A stretch of 64,000 bases of DNA, taken from Rhodococcus sp. OK302 (GTDB lineage: Bacteria > Actinomycetota > Actinomycetes > Mycobacteriales > Mycobacteriaceae). This document shows, piece by piece, positions 54,907 through 62,972 of this stretch; the first letter of the stretch is position 1, and each line of letters starts with the position of its first letter. The stretch spans positions 1,041,001 through 1,105,000 of the forward strand of contig NZ_NPJZ01000001.1 in NCBI RefSeq assembly GCF_002245895.1, given 5' to 3'. Position numbers and translations under genes: made by a program. The notes below the pieces were generated by a model. That model was given only the letters and a program-made list of their open reading frames with translations, ran no database searches and was not told the origin of the DNA.

Positions 54907-54924
54907 GTCCATTGAAACAGTCGA
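54885..54924. promoter_or_regulatory. 10-bp inverted repeat flanking the -10 box
   Basis: TCGACTGTTT (54885-54894) and AAACAGTCGA (54915-54924) are exact complements separated by 20 bp. One arm begins directly after the -35 hexamer and the other lies just after the -10 box, so a bound dimer would block RNA polymerase. The adjacent PaaX-like regulator is the natural candidate. Confidence 0.65.
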
Positions 54925-54935
54925 AGGAGACAGTC

Positions 54936-56561
54936 ATGCAGACACATGAGGTTTTCAATCAGGCCAACCCCCTTCTCGGTCACAACGTCGCGGACGATCG
55001 GACGCTGCTGGACGGACTGGCTCGCGAAGGAGCCGGGTGGGCAACGGACGAGGTCAACGACCTCGGAATCCTGGCGGGTACCGAGAAGGTGCAGGACTGG
55101 GGCCGGCTCGCCAACGAGAACCCGCCGATCCTGAAGCCGTACGACCGTTTCGGTCACCGGATCGACGACATCGAATTTCATCCGGCCTGGCACGACCTCA
55201 TGTCGACGGCAGTCGCTAACGGATTGCACGGATCCCCGTGGAGTGACGACCGCGCGGGAAGCCACGTTGCGCGCGCGGCAAAGTTCTACGTCTGGAGCAA
55301 TGTCGAGGCCGGCCACACCTGCCCGATCTCCGCGACGTACGCCGCGATTCCGGCGTTGCGCGACACTCCGGAGTTGGCGGACACCTACGAGGCATTGCTG
55401 TCCAACCGGCTTTACGAGCCCGGGCTGAAAGCGCCGCTGAGCAAGGCCGGACTGTTGGCGACGATGTCGATGACGGAGAAGCAGGGCGGCTCCGACATCC
55501 GCGCCAACACCACTCGCGCTACACGACAGTCCGACGGCAGCTACCTGATCGTCGGCCACAAATGGTTCACCTCGGCAACCATGGCCGATCTGTATCTTGC
55601 TCTGGCGCAGACGGATTCCGGCGTCACCTGCTTCCTGGTTCCCCGCGTACTTCCCGACGGCACCCACAACAACATTCGTCTGATGCGACTCAAGGACAAG
55701 CTGGGCAACCGCTCGAATCCTTCGGGTGAGATCGAGTACGAGAATGCAATCGGTTGGCGGATCGGCGAAGAGGGCCGCGGGGTTCCGACCATCATCAAGA
55801 TGGTCAACATGACGCGCTTGGATTGCCTGATCGGTGCGGCATCCGGAATGCGCCGCGGAGTCACGCAAGCGGCGCACCACGCGACGTACCGCAAGGCATT
55901 CGGAAGCTATCTCATCGACCAGCCCTTGATGCGAAACGTACTGTCCGACTTGGCAATAGAATCGGAAGCCGCATCGTTGCTCATGATGCGACTGGCCGGA
56001 GCCCACGACCGCTCCACCCGTGGCGACAAAGCCGAAGCCGAATTCCTGCGACTGGCATTGGCCGTCGGCAAGTACTGGATCTGCAAGCGCTGGCCGGCAC
56101 ATGCTGCGGAATCGCTGGAATGCTTCGGTGGCAACGGATTTATCGAGGAATCGCAGATGCCGCGTCTGTTCCGCGAGTCGCCGCTCAACGGAATCTGGGA
56201 AGGCAGTGGCAACGTTGCCGCCCTCGATGTCCTGCGTGCGATGAACAAGAGTCCGCAAACAGTCGAAGCCTTCTTTGCCGAGGTCGAGTTGGCGGGCGAC
56301 GAGCCGAGCATCTCGCGGACGGTGCGTGAAATTCGCGTCGAGCTTGCCGATGTGGCGAGCGCAGAAGTATTGGCACGCAGAGTGATCGAAAAGATGGCGC
56401 TGGTCTTGCAGGCGTCCTTGCTGGTTCGTCAGGGGCACCAGGCTGTAGCCGACGCATTCATCGCCACCCGGTTGAACGGTGATCGGGGAAGTGTCTACGG
56501 AACCCTCCCGCGCAGTGTAGATTTCGCAGCAATTCTCGATCGCGTTACCCCGAAGGTCTGA
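54936..56561 (+). CDS. AidB-like acyl-CoA dehydrogenase
   Basis: A 541-residue flavoprotein from ATG 54936 after AAGGAG. It is longer than standard acyl-CoA dehydrogenases and matches the AidB group: MSMTEKQGGSDIRANTTRAT, HKWFTSATMADLYLALAQT, ECFGGNGFIEESQMPRL and the C-terminal GIWEGSGNVAALDVLRAM. E. coli AidB protects DNA against alkylation, but many homologues sit in acyl-CoA catabolic operons. The adjacent acyl-CoA ligase (38 bp) favours dehydrogenation of a specific acyl-CoA here. Confidence 0.85.
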   Translation: MQTHEVFNQANPLLGHNVADDRTLLDGLAREGAGWATDEVNDLGILAGTEKVQDWGRLANENPPILKPYDRFGHRIDDIEFHPAWHDLMSTAVANGLHGSPWSDDRAGSHVARAAKFYVWSNVEAGHTCPISATYAAIPALRDTPELADTYEALLSNRLYEPGLKAPLSKAGLLATMSMTEKQGGSDIRANTTRATRQSDGSYLIVGHKWFTSATMADLYLALAQTDSGVTCFLVPRVLPDGTHNNIRLMRLKDKLGNRSNPSGEIEYENAIGWRIGEEGRGVPTIIKMVNMTRLDCLIGAASGMRRGVTQAAHHATYRKAFGSYLIDQPLMRNVLSDLAIESEAASLLMMRLAGAHDRSTRGDKAEAEFLRLALAVGKYWICKRWPAHAAESLECFGGNGFIEESQMPRLFRESPLNGIWEGSGNVAALDVLRAMNKSPQTVEAFFAEVELAGDEPSISRTVREIRVELADVASAEVLARRVIEKMALVLQASLLVRQGHQAVADAFIATRLNGDRGSVYGTLPRSVDFAAILDRVTPKV

Positions 56562-56599
56562 GATACCTCCAGGCACACTTTGAGAAAAGGAGTCGATCA

Positions 56600-58105
56600 A
56601 TGCAGGGAATCGGTGACTGGGCAGTCCGTCGAGCTCAGTTGAGTGGCAACAAGACAGCGTTTGTCTATGCGGGAAAATCCTGGACGTATCGCGAATTCAA
56701 CGAGCGCACAGACAGACTGGCCAATCATCTCCGTGACGGAATCGGGATCCGGGCCGGCGACCGGATCGCAGCCGTAGTCGCGACCTCGGTGGAATGCCTG
56801 GAGATTCTTTTTGCCAGCGCGAAGATCGGGGCCATCTTCACGCCGATCAATGTCCGCCTCACGGCACCCGAGATCGGTTATGTCCTCTCCGATCTCGGGG
56901 CACAGACGCTTTTCGTGCACCCGATGTTCCCGCAGGTTTCGGATGCGTTGACGCAACCGGGAGTACGCATTCGAGATGTGATCACAGTCGGTGACGAGTA
57001 CGAAACCCTGCTGGCCGACTCGAGTCCGGAGCCGGTACATCCGCAGGCGAAGCGGCACGACGTCGCCGTGATCATGTACACGTCGGGCACGACAGGGCAT
57101 CCCAAGGGCGCCATGCTCACTCACGAAAATTTACGTGCCAACGCCGCGGCAGTGACGGCGTCGTTCGGATTGCGCGAACGCGATGTCACCATCACGGCAT
57201 TGCCGATGTTCCATATCGGCGGGCTGGGATTGCATACGTTGCCGTTCATCTACGTCGGCGGAACCAACGTGATCCTGCCGGCGTTCGATCCCGTCAAGGT
57301 CCTCGATCTGGTGCAGTCGGAACGTGCGACGCAACTGCTGTTGGTACCCACCATGTGGCAGGCGATCATGTCGATTCCGAATCTCGCGGAATACGATCTG
57401 TCCTCACTGGACTCGGCACTGACGTCCGGGGCGCCGGCGCCGATGGCGGTGCTGGAATACTTTGCCGAGCTGGGCATTCCCTTCCAGGAGGGCTTCGGAA
57501 TGACGGAGTGCGCGCCGTCGGTGGCATTGCTCCCGGCCGAGTCGATTCGTGAGAAGGCCGGATCCATCGGTCGGGCACTGTTCGGTATCGAAACACGATT
57601 GGTCGACGAACATGACCACGACGTGCCGGTGGGAACTGTCGGAGAGTTGCTCGTACGCGGTGACAACGTGTTCGTCGGATACTGGATGCGTCCTGCGGAG
57701 ACCGACGAGGTCATGCGCGGCGGTTGGTACCACACCGGCGACATGGGCCGCGTGGACGAGGACGGGTTCATCACGCTGGTCGATCGCAAGAAAGACATGC
57801 TGATCAGTGGAGGCGAGAACGTCTACTCCCGCGAGGTGGAGTTGGTGATCGCCTCGATGCCCCAGGTGCGCGACGTGGCTGTAGTTGCTGCGCCGCACGA
57901 GAAGTGGGGCGAGACACCGGTAGCTTTCGTGGTTCTCGTGGACAATGCGGAACTCAGTGAAGCCGACGTCATCGAATTCGGTCGAGAACGCCTGGCGACG
58001 TTCAAGATTCCCACCAGAGTCGAGTTCCTGGAGGCACTTCCGACGACAGCGACGGGCAAGGTACGCAAGAACGCGCTCCGAGATCTGACGGTCTCGGCTA
58101 GCTGA
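56600..58105 (+). CDS. AMP-dependent acyl-CoA synthetase
   Basis: A 501-residue ligase starting at ATG 56600 with AAGGAG 7 nt upstream. Adenylate-forming motifs are complete: IMYTSGTTGHPKGAMLTHEN, GFGMTECAPS, WYHTGDMGRVDEDGFI, SGGENVYSREVE and the catalytic lysine near the end in TATGKVRKNALR. It activates a carboxylic acid (fatty or aryl) to its CoA ester for the preceding dehydrogenase. Chain length or ring type cannot be read directly. Confidence 0.88.
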   Translation: MQGIGDWAVRRAQLSGNKTAFVYAGKSWTYREFNERTDRLANHLRDGIGIRAGDRIAAVVATSVECLEILFASAKIGAIFTPINVRLTAPEIGYVLSDLGAQTLFVHPMFPQVSDALTQPGVRIRDVITVGDEYETLLADSSPEPVHPQAKRHDVAVIMYTSGTTGHPKGAMLTHENLRANAAAVTASFGLRERDVTITALPMFHIGGLGLHTLPFIYVGGTNVILPAFDPVKVLDLVQSERATQLLLVPTMWQAIMSIPNLAEYDLSSLDSALTSGAPAPMAVLEYFAELGIPFQEGFGMTECAPSVALLPAESIREKAGSIGRALFGIETRLVDEHDHDVPVGTVGELLVRGDNVFVGYWMRPAETDEVMRGGWYHTGDMGRVDEDGFITLVDRKKDMLISGGENVYSREVELVIASMPQVRDVAVVAAPHEKWGETPVAFVVLVDNAELSEADVIEFGRERLATFKIPTRVEFLEALPTTATGKVRKNALRDLTVSAS

Positions 58106-58119
58106 TACCGCTCTGGCGC

Positions 58120-59349
58120 TCAGGATTCCGTGACGGAGACGGATTCCTGAGCGCTACGGGCGCGGTAGACGATCATCTCGCGCTGTAGTGCCCGACGGAA
58201 CCGAGGTTGCTCGGCCAACAACACGGCCATCACGGTCAGCAGTAGCCAGGTCGCGGCGGCGCTCGCAATAAGCATGGCCACCGGAATCCACGGTCCACCC
58301 ATCTGCTCGAGCAGAGTTGTCTTGGCCCAAACACGCCAGTAGAGCATGAGATTGACGATCAGGCCGACGCCGTACGAGATGGCGAAGGACATGAGAAACG
58401 GCTTCCAGGTGCCGTCGTAGCGGCGTTCGAGCATCGGCTCGGCGCGCAGCGGAAAGACCACCGACATCACGTTGGCAACACCGAGCCAGAGCAGGATCAT
58501 CGTCAGGACTTGTCCGCAGGCTTTCACCAATTCGGTGCTGGTTCCGGCGCGCCACGACAGGACTGCGCTGAGCAGGAATCCGGCTGCACCTACGAAGATC
58601 AGCATGACGATGTTCTTGGCTACCAGTACATGCCACAAGCGCGTACCACCCGAGAGCGCGGCCCGTACGCGGGCAGCGTCGAAACTCAGGGCGTTGGTGC
58701 ACACGACGCTTCCGATCACGCCCGACAACGCGTACAGCGCAAGGTAGGGGAGGCGGTCTTCCTTGCTGTCCCACTGGAAGATACGGATGAACGCGAGGTA
58801 ACCGAAACCGAGTCCGAGACTCAGTCCCAGCCGGAAGGCGATGGATCGAGGTTTGCCGACGAAGACATGCCGGAATTCCTCGCCGATTCGCCGGCCGAGA
58901 TCCTGGAAGTGCCGCACAACCGGATTGCCCGCTGCGAGAGGGACATAGCCGCGGATTGCCGCGGCAACGTCATCGGTGTCGCCGGCGTCGAGTGCGGCCA
59001 CTCGCGCTTCGAGGACTGCCAGATGCGCTGCCCGCAAGGCGATCCGTGCCGTCGTGACCGCAGCGGTTGCGTCGGCTTCGGCTTGGGCTGCGGCGCCGAT
59101 GGTGGCTTCGGCCGGCAACGGCGGTTGGAGACGGGTGATCAACTCGAGTTGGCGGGCCATGTGCGGCGACGGAGAAAGGCCGCTGTACGTCGGTTGGCTC
59201 AGTGCCGAGCGTTCGTCGTCCAACGCTGCTCGAACCGACATCGCCGCTTTCTGCACGGCGGTTCGGCTCTGCCACCGGACCGAACGCGCTTCACTTTCAG
59301 CCGCGACGGCGCGGGATGCAACCTCGGCCAGGTCCTCGACCGCAGTCAT
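58120..59349 (-). CDS. Hypothetical membrane protein with helical N-terminus
   Basis: I do not recognise this 409-residue protein. Residues 1-130 are highly helical, Ala/Glu-rich and probably coiled-coil; 165-385 contain about six hydrophobic segments (FRLGLSLGLGFGYLAFIRIF, IVMLIFVGAAGFLLSAVLSW, LMSFAISYGVGLIVNLMLYW and others), reminiscent of ABC-2-type permeases. No ATPase is adjacent. It is 73 bp downstream of the YfcC-type carrier on the same strand and may belong to that operon. The N-terminal coiled coil before the membrane part is unusual. Confidence 0.6.
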   Translation of the reverse strand: MTAVEDLAEVASRAVAAESEARSVRWQSRTAVQKAAMSVRAALDDERSALSQPTYSGLSPSPHMARQLELITRLQPPLPAEATIGAAAQAEADATAAVTTARIALRAAHLAVLEARVAALDAGDTDDVAAAIRGYVPLAAGNPVVRHFQDLGRRIGEEFRHVFVGKPRSIAFRLGLSLGLGFGYLAFIRIFQWDSKEDRLPYLALYALSGVIGSVVCTNALSFDAARVRAALSGGTRLWHVLVAKNIVMLIFVGAAGFLLSAVLSWRAGTSTELVKACGQVLTMILLWLGVANVMSVVFPLRAEPMLERRYDGTWKPFLMSFAISYGVGLIVNLMLYWRVWAKTTLLEQMGGPWIPVAMLIASAAATWLLLTVMAVLLAEQPRFRRALQREMIVYRARSAQESVSVTES

Positions 59350-59422
59350 CTGCTCGCTCCATTTGGTAGTTGAGGGAGGGGAAAGTCAGGCGTGGTCGCC
59401 CACGCCTGACTGGGCTGCCCCG

Positions 59423-60985
59423 CTATTCGAGTATCGCTGCCGCACCGATCACGACGACAACGATGACGAAGTTGATCGCCAACAGCGGCCACACGAAGCG
59501 TAGAAACTTGTCGTAGCCGACCTTGGCCATTGCGAGGCCGCCGACGACAACGACGTTGGTGGGCGCAACCATCAGCATCAGGCCGTGGCCCATCTGCCAG
59601 GCGGTGATCACCAGAGACCGGCTGACTCCGGCGAAGTCACCCAGGGGAGCCAGCAGCGGCATCGCGAGGGTGGCATGGCCGGAGCTGGACGGAATGAGGA
59701 ATGCCAGCGGGATGTTGACGATCATCACGAGAATCGCGAAAACGCCGGCAGACGCGCCGTTCACCAAACTCTCCATCGCATTGAGGATGGTATCGAGGGT
59801 TTCGGTGTTGGTCATGATGACCGAGACGCCACGCGCGAGCAGGATGACGATGGCCGGTCCGACCATGTCGCCGGCGCCGCGGGTGATCAGTGAGACGATC
59901 TTCTTCTCGCCCATTTTGGCGACGATGCCCACGAGAACTGCGGCGAGAATGAAGAGCATCGCCAGTTGCGGGAACCACCAGTTCAATTCGAACCAGTACG
60001 GCTCGGTCGCGGTGACGTGGTAGGCGTCGTACTCGGCGGGGCCGGTGGTGGCTCCGAAGATGCTCGACCACGGAATGACCGAGAAGATCATCAGGCCGAA
60101 GGTGAGGCCGGTGATGGCGAGGACCAGCTTCTGAATGCCGGTGAGCTTGCCGTCGACGTCGACAGGTTCGGCCGGCTCTTCCTCGTCGTCTTCGTCGACG
60201 TCGAATCCGACGATGGATGCACTGGGATCCTTCTTGACCTTAGCTGCGTACCGAAGCACGAATACCACTGCAACAGTGGTCAATATGATCCACAGGATCA
60301 CGCGAAGAACAATACCGTCACCGATGGACACGCCGGCCTCGCCGGAAGCAACACCGATCGAGAACGGGTTGACCGTCGATGCCAAGTTTCCTACAAGAGC
60401 GCCGAGAATGATCATGGTGGCGGCGACCATGCGGTCGTAGCCGAGTGCCGTCATCAGGGGGATCAGAAGGGCGTAGAAACCGAAGGTCTCGACGGAGAAG
60501 CCCATGGTCGATCCGAGTAGCGAGAACAGCACCATGATGACGGTGATGAGCAGCCAGCCTTTGTCGCCGAGCTTCGTAGCAAGCTGCGAGACAGCGGTTT
60601 CCAGGCTTCGCGTCGCGAAGCTGACCGAGATGAAGGCGCCGAGCGCCATGATGAAAAGCACGACGCCGACGGAGCCGAAGAGCCGTCCGATGTTGTCGGT
60701 GTCTACAAATCCGGTGAGAGAATCCTGCACTCCGTAGAGACCATTGACCGGGGAGAGGATCAACTGCTGGACGCGTTCCCAGAATGTCAGCGGAGACGTG
60801 ACTGTCTCGAAGCTACCGGGAATCGGTGATCCATCTGCGTCGACGCCGAATTGGCCGGCCGGAATGAACAGTGCGGCAACCCACACCAGAACCGTGACGA
60901 TGGCCAGCATCGTGACGGCGCCGGGAAATTCGAATTTCTTCTTCACCGGCGACTGCGCGGCGCCTTCTTCGGTCTTGGTGCTCAT
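59423..60985 (-). CDS. YfcC-family transporter (C4-dicarboxylate carrier superfamily)
   Basis: A 520-residue carrier with about 12 hydrophobic segments and the YfcC signature: FEFPGAVTMLAIVTVLVWVA near the start, GSTMGFSVETFGFYALLIPL in the middle and LIPSSSGHATLAMPLLAPLG in the C-terminal half. A soluble acidic loop with DVDEDDEEEPAEPVD lies around residue 250. YfcC-type proteins import peptides or amino acids and often sit next to M20 peptidases. Its ATG overlaps the stop of the M20 peptidase gene, so carrier and peptidase are co-translated. Confidence 0.88.
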   Translation of the reverse strand: MSTKTEEGAAQSPVKKKFEFPGAVTMLAIVTVLVWVAALFIPAGQFGVDADGSPIPGSFETVTSPLTFWERVQQLILSPVNGLYGVQDSLTGFVDTDNIGRLFGSVGVVLFIMALGAFISVSFATRSLETAVSQLATKLGDKGWLLITVIMVLFSLLGSTMGFSVETFGFYALLIPLMTALGYDRMVAATMIILGALVGNLASTVNPFSIGVASGEAGVSIGDGIVLRVILWIILTTVAVVFVLRYAAKVKKDPSASIVGFDVDEDDEEEPAEPVDVDGKLTGIQKLVLAITGLTFGLMIFSVIPWSSIFGATTGPAEYDAYHVTATEPYWFELNWWFPQLAMLFILAAVLVGIVAKMGEKKIVSLITRGAGDMVGPAIVILLARGVSVIMTNTETLDTILNAMESLVNGASAGVFAILVMIVNIPLAFLIPSSSGHATLAMPLLAPLGDFAGVSRSLVITAWQMGHGLMLMVAPTNVVVVGGLAMAKVGYDKFLRFVWPLLAINFVIVVVVIGAAAILE

Positions 60986-62358
60986 TTCTTCCCTTCGAAT
61001 GTGCGGGCGTACTCCTGGAAGAACAGTGCTTTTGCGACGACGGCCTTCTCGAGTTCGTCGAGAAGGACCCGCTCGTTGGGGCCGTGGATGTTCGCGTACC
61101 CGTCTGTGGCACCGAACAGCAGCTTTTCGGCGGTAGGAACAGCGGTGTCCAAAGCCATGACGATGGGGATAGACCCGCCGCCGGCCATCTGGCCGGCTTC
61201 TTCGCCCCAGGATTCGGATAGCGCGAACATTGCGGCGTCGAATGCCGGACCACCTTGGGCAGCAGCGAATCCGTCGCCGGTCTCGCCTGCCTTGACGTCC
61301 AACTCGAGGCCGAACGGGCGAAGCGCCTGCAAGTGTTCGACCAGCGCGGCCTGAGCCTCTACGGCCGGCTGACGGGGGTGCACCCGAAGGTTGATCACTG
61401 CGCGAGCCGTACTGGCAACGGCATTGACCGCGCCGTCGACGGGAGGCGCGTCGATACCGGTGACGGTGATTGCCGGCCCGGACCAGATTCGTTCACCGAT
61501 TCCGCCGGTACCCAGCAAGGGAAGTCCGTCGCGAACCTCGGCGAGGGTGCGGAATTCTTCGTCGGTGTAACTGATTCCGGTCCAGGGCTCACGCAGTAGA
61601 CCGTCGACGGCCACGTCACCGTTGTCGTCGTGCAGGGTCGCGAGCGCACGGATCAGAGCAAGTCGCGCATCCGGAGCAGCGCCGCCGTAGAGGCCGTTGT
61701 GCTTGTCCGCGCCCAGCGTTGTCAGTTCCACGATCACCTGAGCGGAGCCACGTAGCGCGACCGTCAAAGTGGGGGAGCCGGGACGAACACTGCCGACGTC
61801 TGCGATCACCATGGCGTCGGACTGGAAAAGCTCCGGCGCTTCGGGCGGGTAATTGTCGAAGGGACTACCGAATTCTTCCTGACCCTCGATGACGAATTTC
61901 ACCGTCACGGGCGGGTTTCCGTCGAATACGCGGAGCGCGCCGATCATGCCGATCACGTTCGCCTTGGAGTCGGCCGTTCCGCGGCCGTAGAGGGCGTCGT
62001 CGCGTTCTGTCGGCTCGAAGGGAGGTGAGTCCCAGAGTTCGAGATCTTCGGCGGGAACGACGTCGTAGTGCGAGTACATGAGAACTGTCGGAGCGTCTGC
62101 CGGGCCGGGAACGGTGGCAATGATGACGGGTGCCGTCTTGCCGGGAATCTCCAGACGGTCGATCTGGGTGACACCGGCATTCTCCAAGAGCGAGACGATC
62201 AGATCGTGAGCTTCGAAGAGCGGCGCTGCGGGGTAGCCGTCTGTTGCGACCGACGGTATCCGTACCAGTTCGATCAATTCGGATTTGAGTGCCGGCATCA
62301 AATCCGCGGCAGCACTCTTGATCTGAAGAGGCGTCATCGGCCCTGAGTTTTCAGGCAT
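60982..62358 (-). CDS. M20-family dipeptidase / metallo-hydrolase
   Basis: A 458-residue zinc peptidase from ATG 62358, 8 nt after AAGGAG. Metal-site motifs are present: VLMYSHYDVVPAE (His, Asp), YGRGTADSKANVIG (bridging Asp), VIEGQEEFGSP (catalytic Glu pair) and the C-terminal GGSIPIVMAL region of dipeptidases. It hydrolyses dipeptides or N-acyl amino acids in the cytoplasm, probably those imported by the coupled YfcC carrier. Confidence 0.9.
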   Translation of the reverse strand: MPENSGPMTPLQIKSAAADLMPALKSELIELVRIPSVATDGYPAAPLFEAHDLIVSLLENAGVTQIDRLEIPGKTAPVIIATVPGPADAPTVLMYSHYDVVPAEDLELWDSPPFEPTERDDALYGRGTADSKANVIGMIGALRVFDGNPPVTVKFVIEGQEEFGSPFDNYPPEAPELFQSDAMVIADVGSVRPGSPTLTVALRGSAQVIVELTTLGADKHNGLYGGAAPDARLALIRALATLHDDNGDVAVDGLLREPWTGISYTDEEFRTLAEVRDGLPLLGTGGIGERIWSGPAITVTGIDAPPVDGAVNAVASTARAVINLRVHPRQPAVEAQAALVEHLQALRPFGLELDVKAGETGDGFAAAQGGPAFDAAMFALSESWGEEAGQMAGGGSIPIVMALDTAVPTAEKLLFGATDGYANIHGPNERVLLDELEKAVVAKALFFQEYARTFEGKK

Positions 62359-62972
62359 AAGGTGATCTCCTTCTGCAAGCACTATTGACAGGGATACCGA
62401 GCTCCCGAAGAGACGAGCAGAGCACCTGTTCGGACCGGTCAGTCCGTCGTCGGAAAGATTACGGTTGTCTCATTGATTCGGCGCGTCCGGTATGCGAATT
62501 GTGTGTCCCGATCACCAACCCGCCTGGGTGAATTATGCGAATAGTCCGAATTGATGAATTCGAGTCTTATTTTCCGTGACGTATCCGGAGGCGTTCAGTT
62601 CGATATTCGGATTACCCAAAGGCCGATTAGTAACTATTCCGCTAATTGATCGTTCAGTCAGCGGTATTGAGTTCGAATAAATCGGACGGATTAGCAATGG
62701 GTGTTCAGGTTTCCGAATCGGCCTGGCCGCCACTGGATCTTTTCTGAAAACCTGCTGCGTAGTAGATGTTTTTGTCTACCCGGTGCAATGGCCGAAAATC
62801 GTCTTCCATCACTGGGTGCGGGTGACGATATGTAACCCTTTGCCGGTTAAGGCTTGGTTGACATGAATATTTCTACGGTTTCTAATCATCGCAATCAGTC
62901 GGCAATCTATCAGTTATCGACTGGCGCGGTCTTCAGCTTGCCCGTCTGGTTACTTTTCGAGGAGATCAACAA
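62359..62972. other. AT-rich intergenic region between divergent genes
   Basis: These 614 bp carry no convincing gene. From about 62460 to 62960 the base composition is distinctly AT-richer than the rest of the window. I see the promoter at 62858-62886 but no stable hairpin or repeat. A 66-codon frame on the minus strand at 62533-62733 lacks an RBS and codon bias and is probably not coding. Confidence 0.6.
62858..62886 (+). promoter_or_regulatory. Sigma-70-type promoter of the surface protein gene
   Basis: TTGACA (62858-62863) and TCTAAT (62881-62886) are separated by 17 bp, with an AT-rich spacer. It would give a leader of about 80 nt before ATG 62973. Confidence 0.7.

Noticed and set aside
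54150..56600. An 816-codon open frame on the minus strand opposite the PaaX-like and acyl-CoA dehydrogenase genes
   Set aside because: It mirrors the third-codon-position GC of two well-supported plus-strand genes, crosses their promoter, and its product has no domain and many Arg/Gln/His residues typical of antisense frames in high-GC DNA.
62533..62733. A 66-codon minus-strand frame in the AT-rich intergenic region
   Set aside because: No RBS, AT-rich composition makes short frames less telling, and the sequence looks like no known protein.
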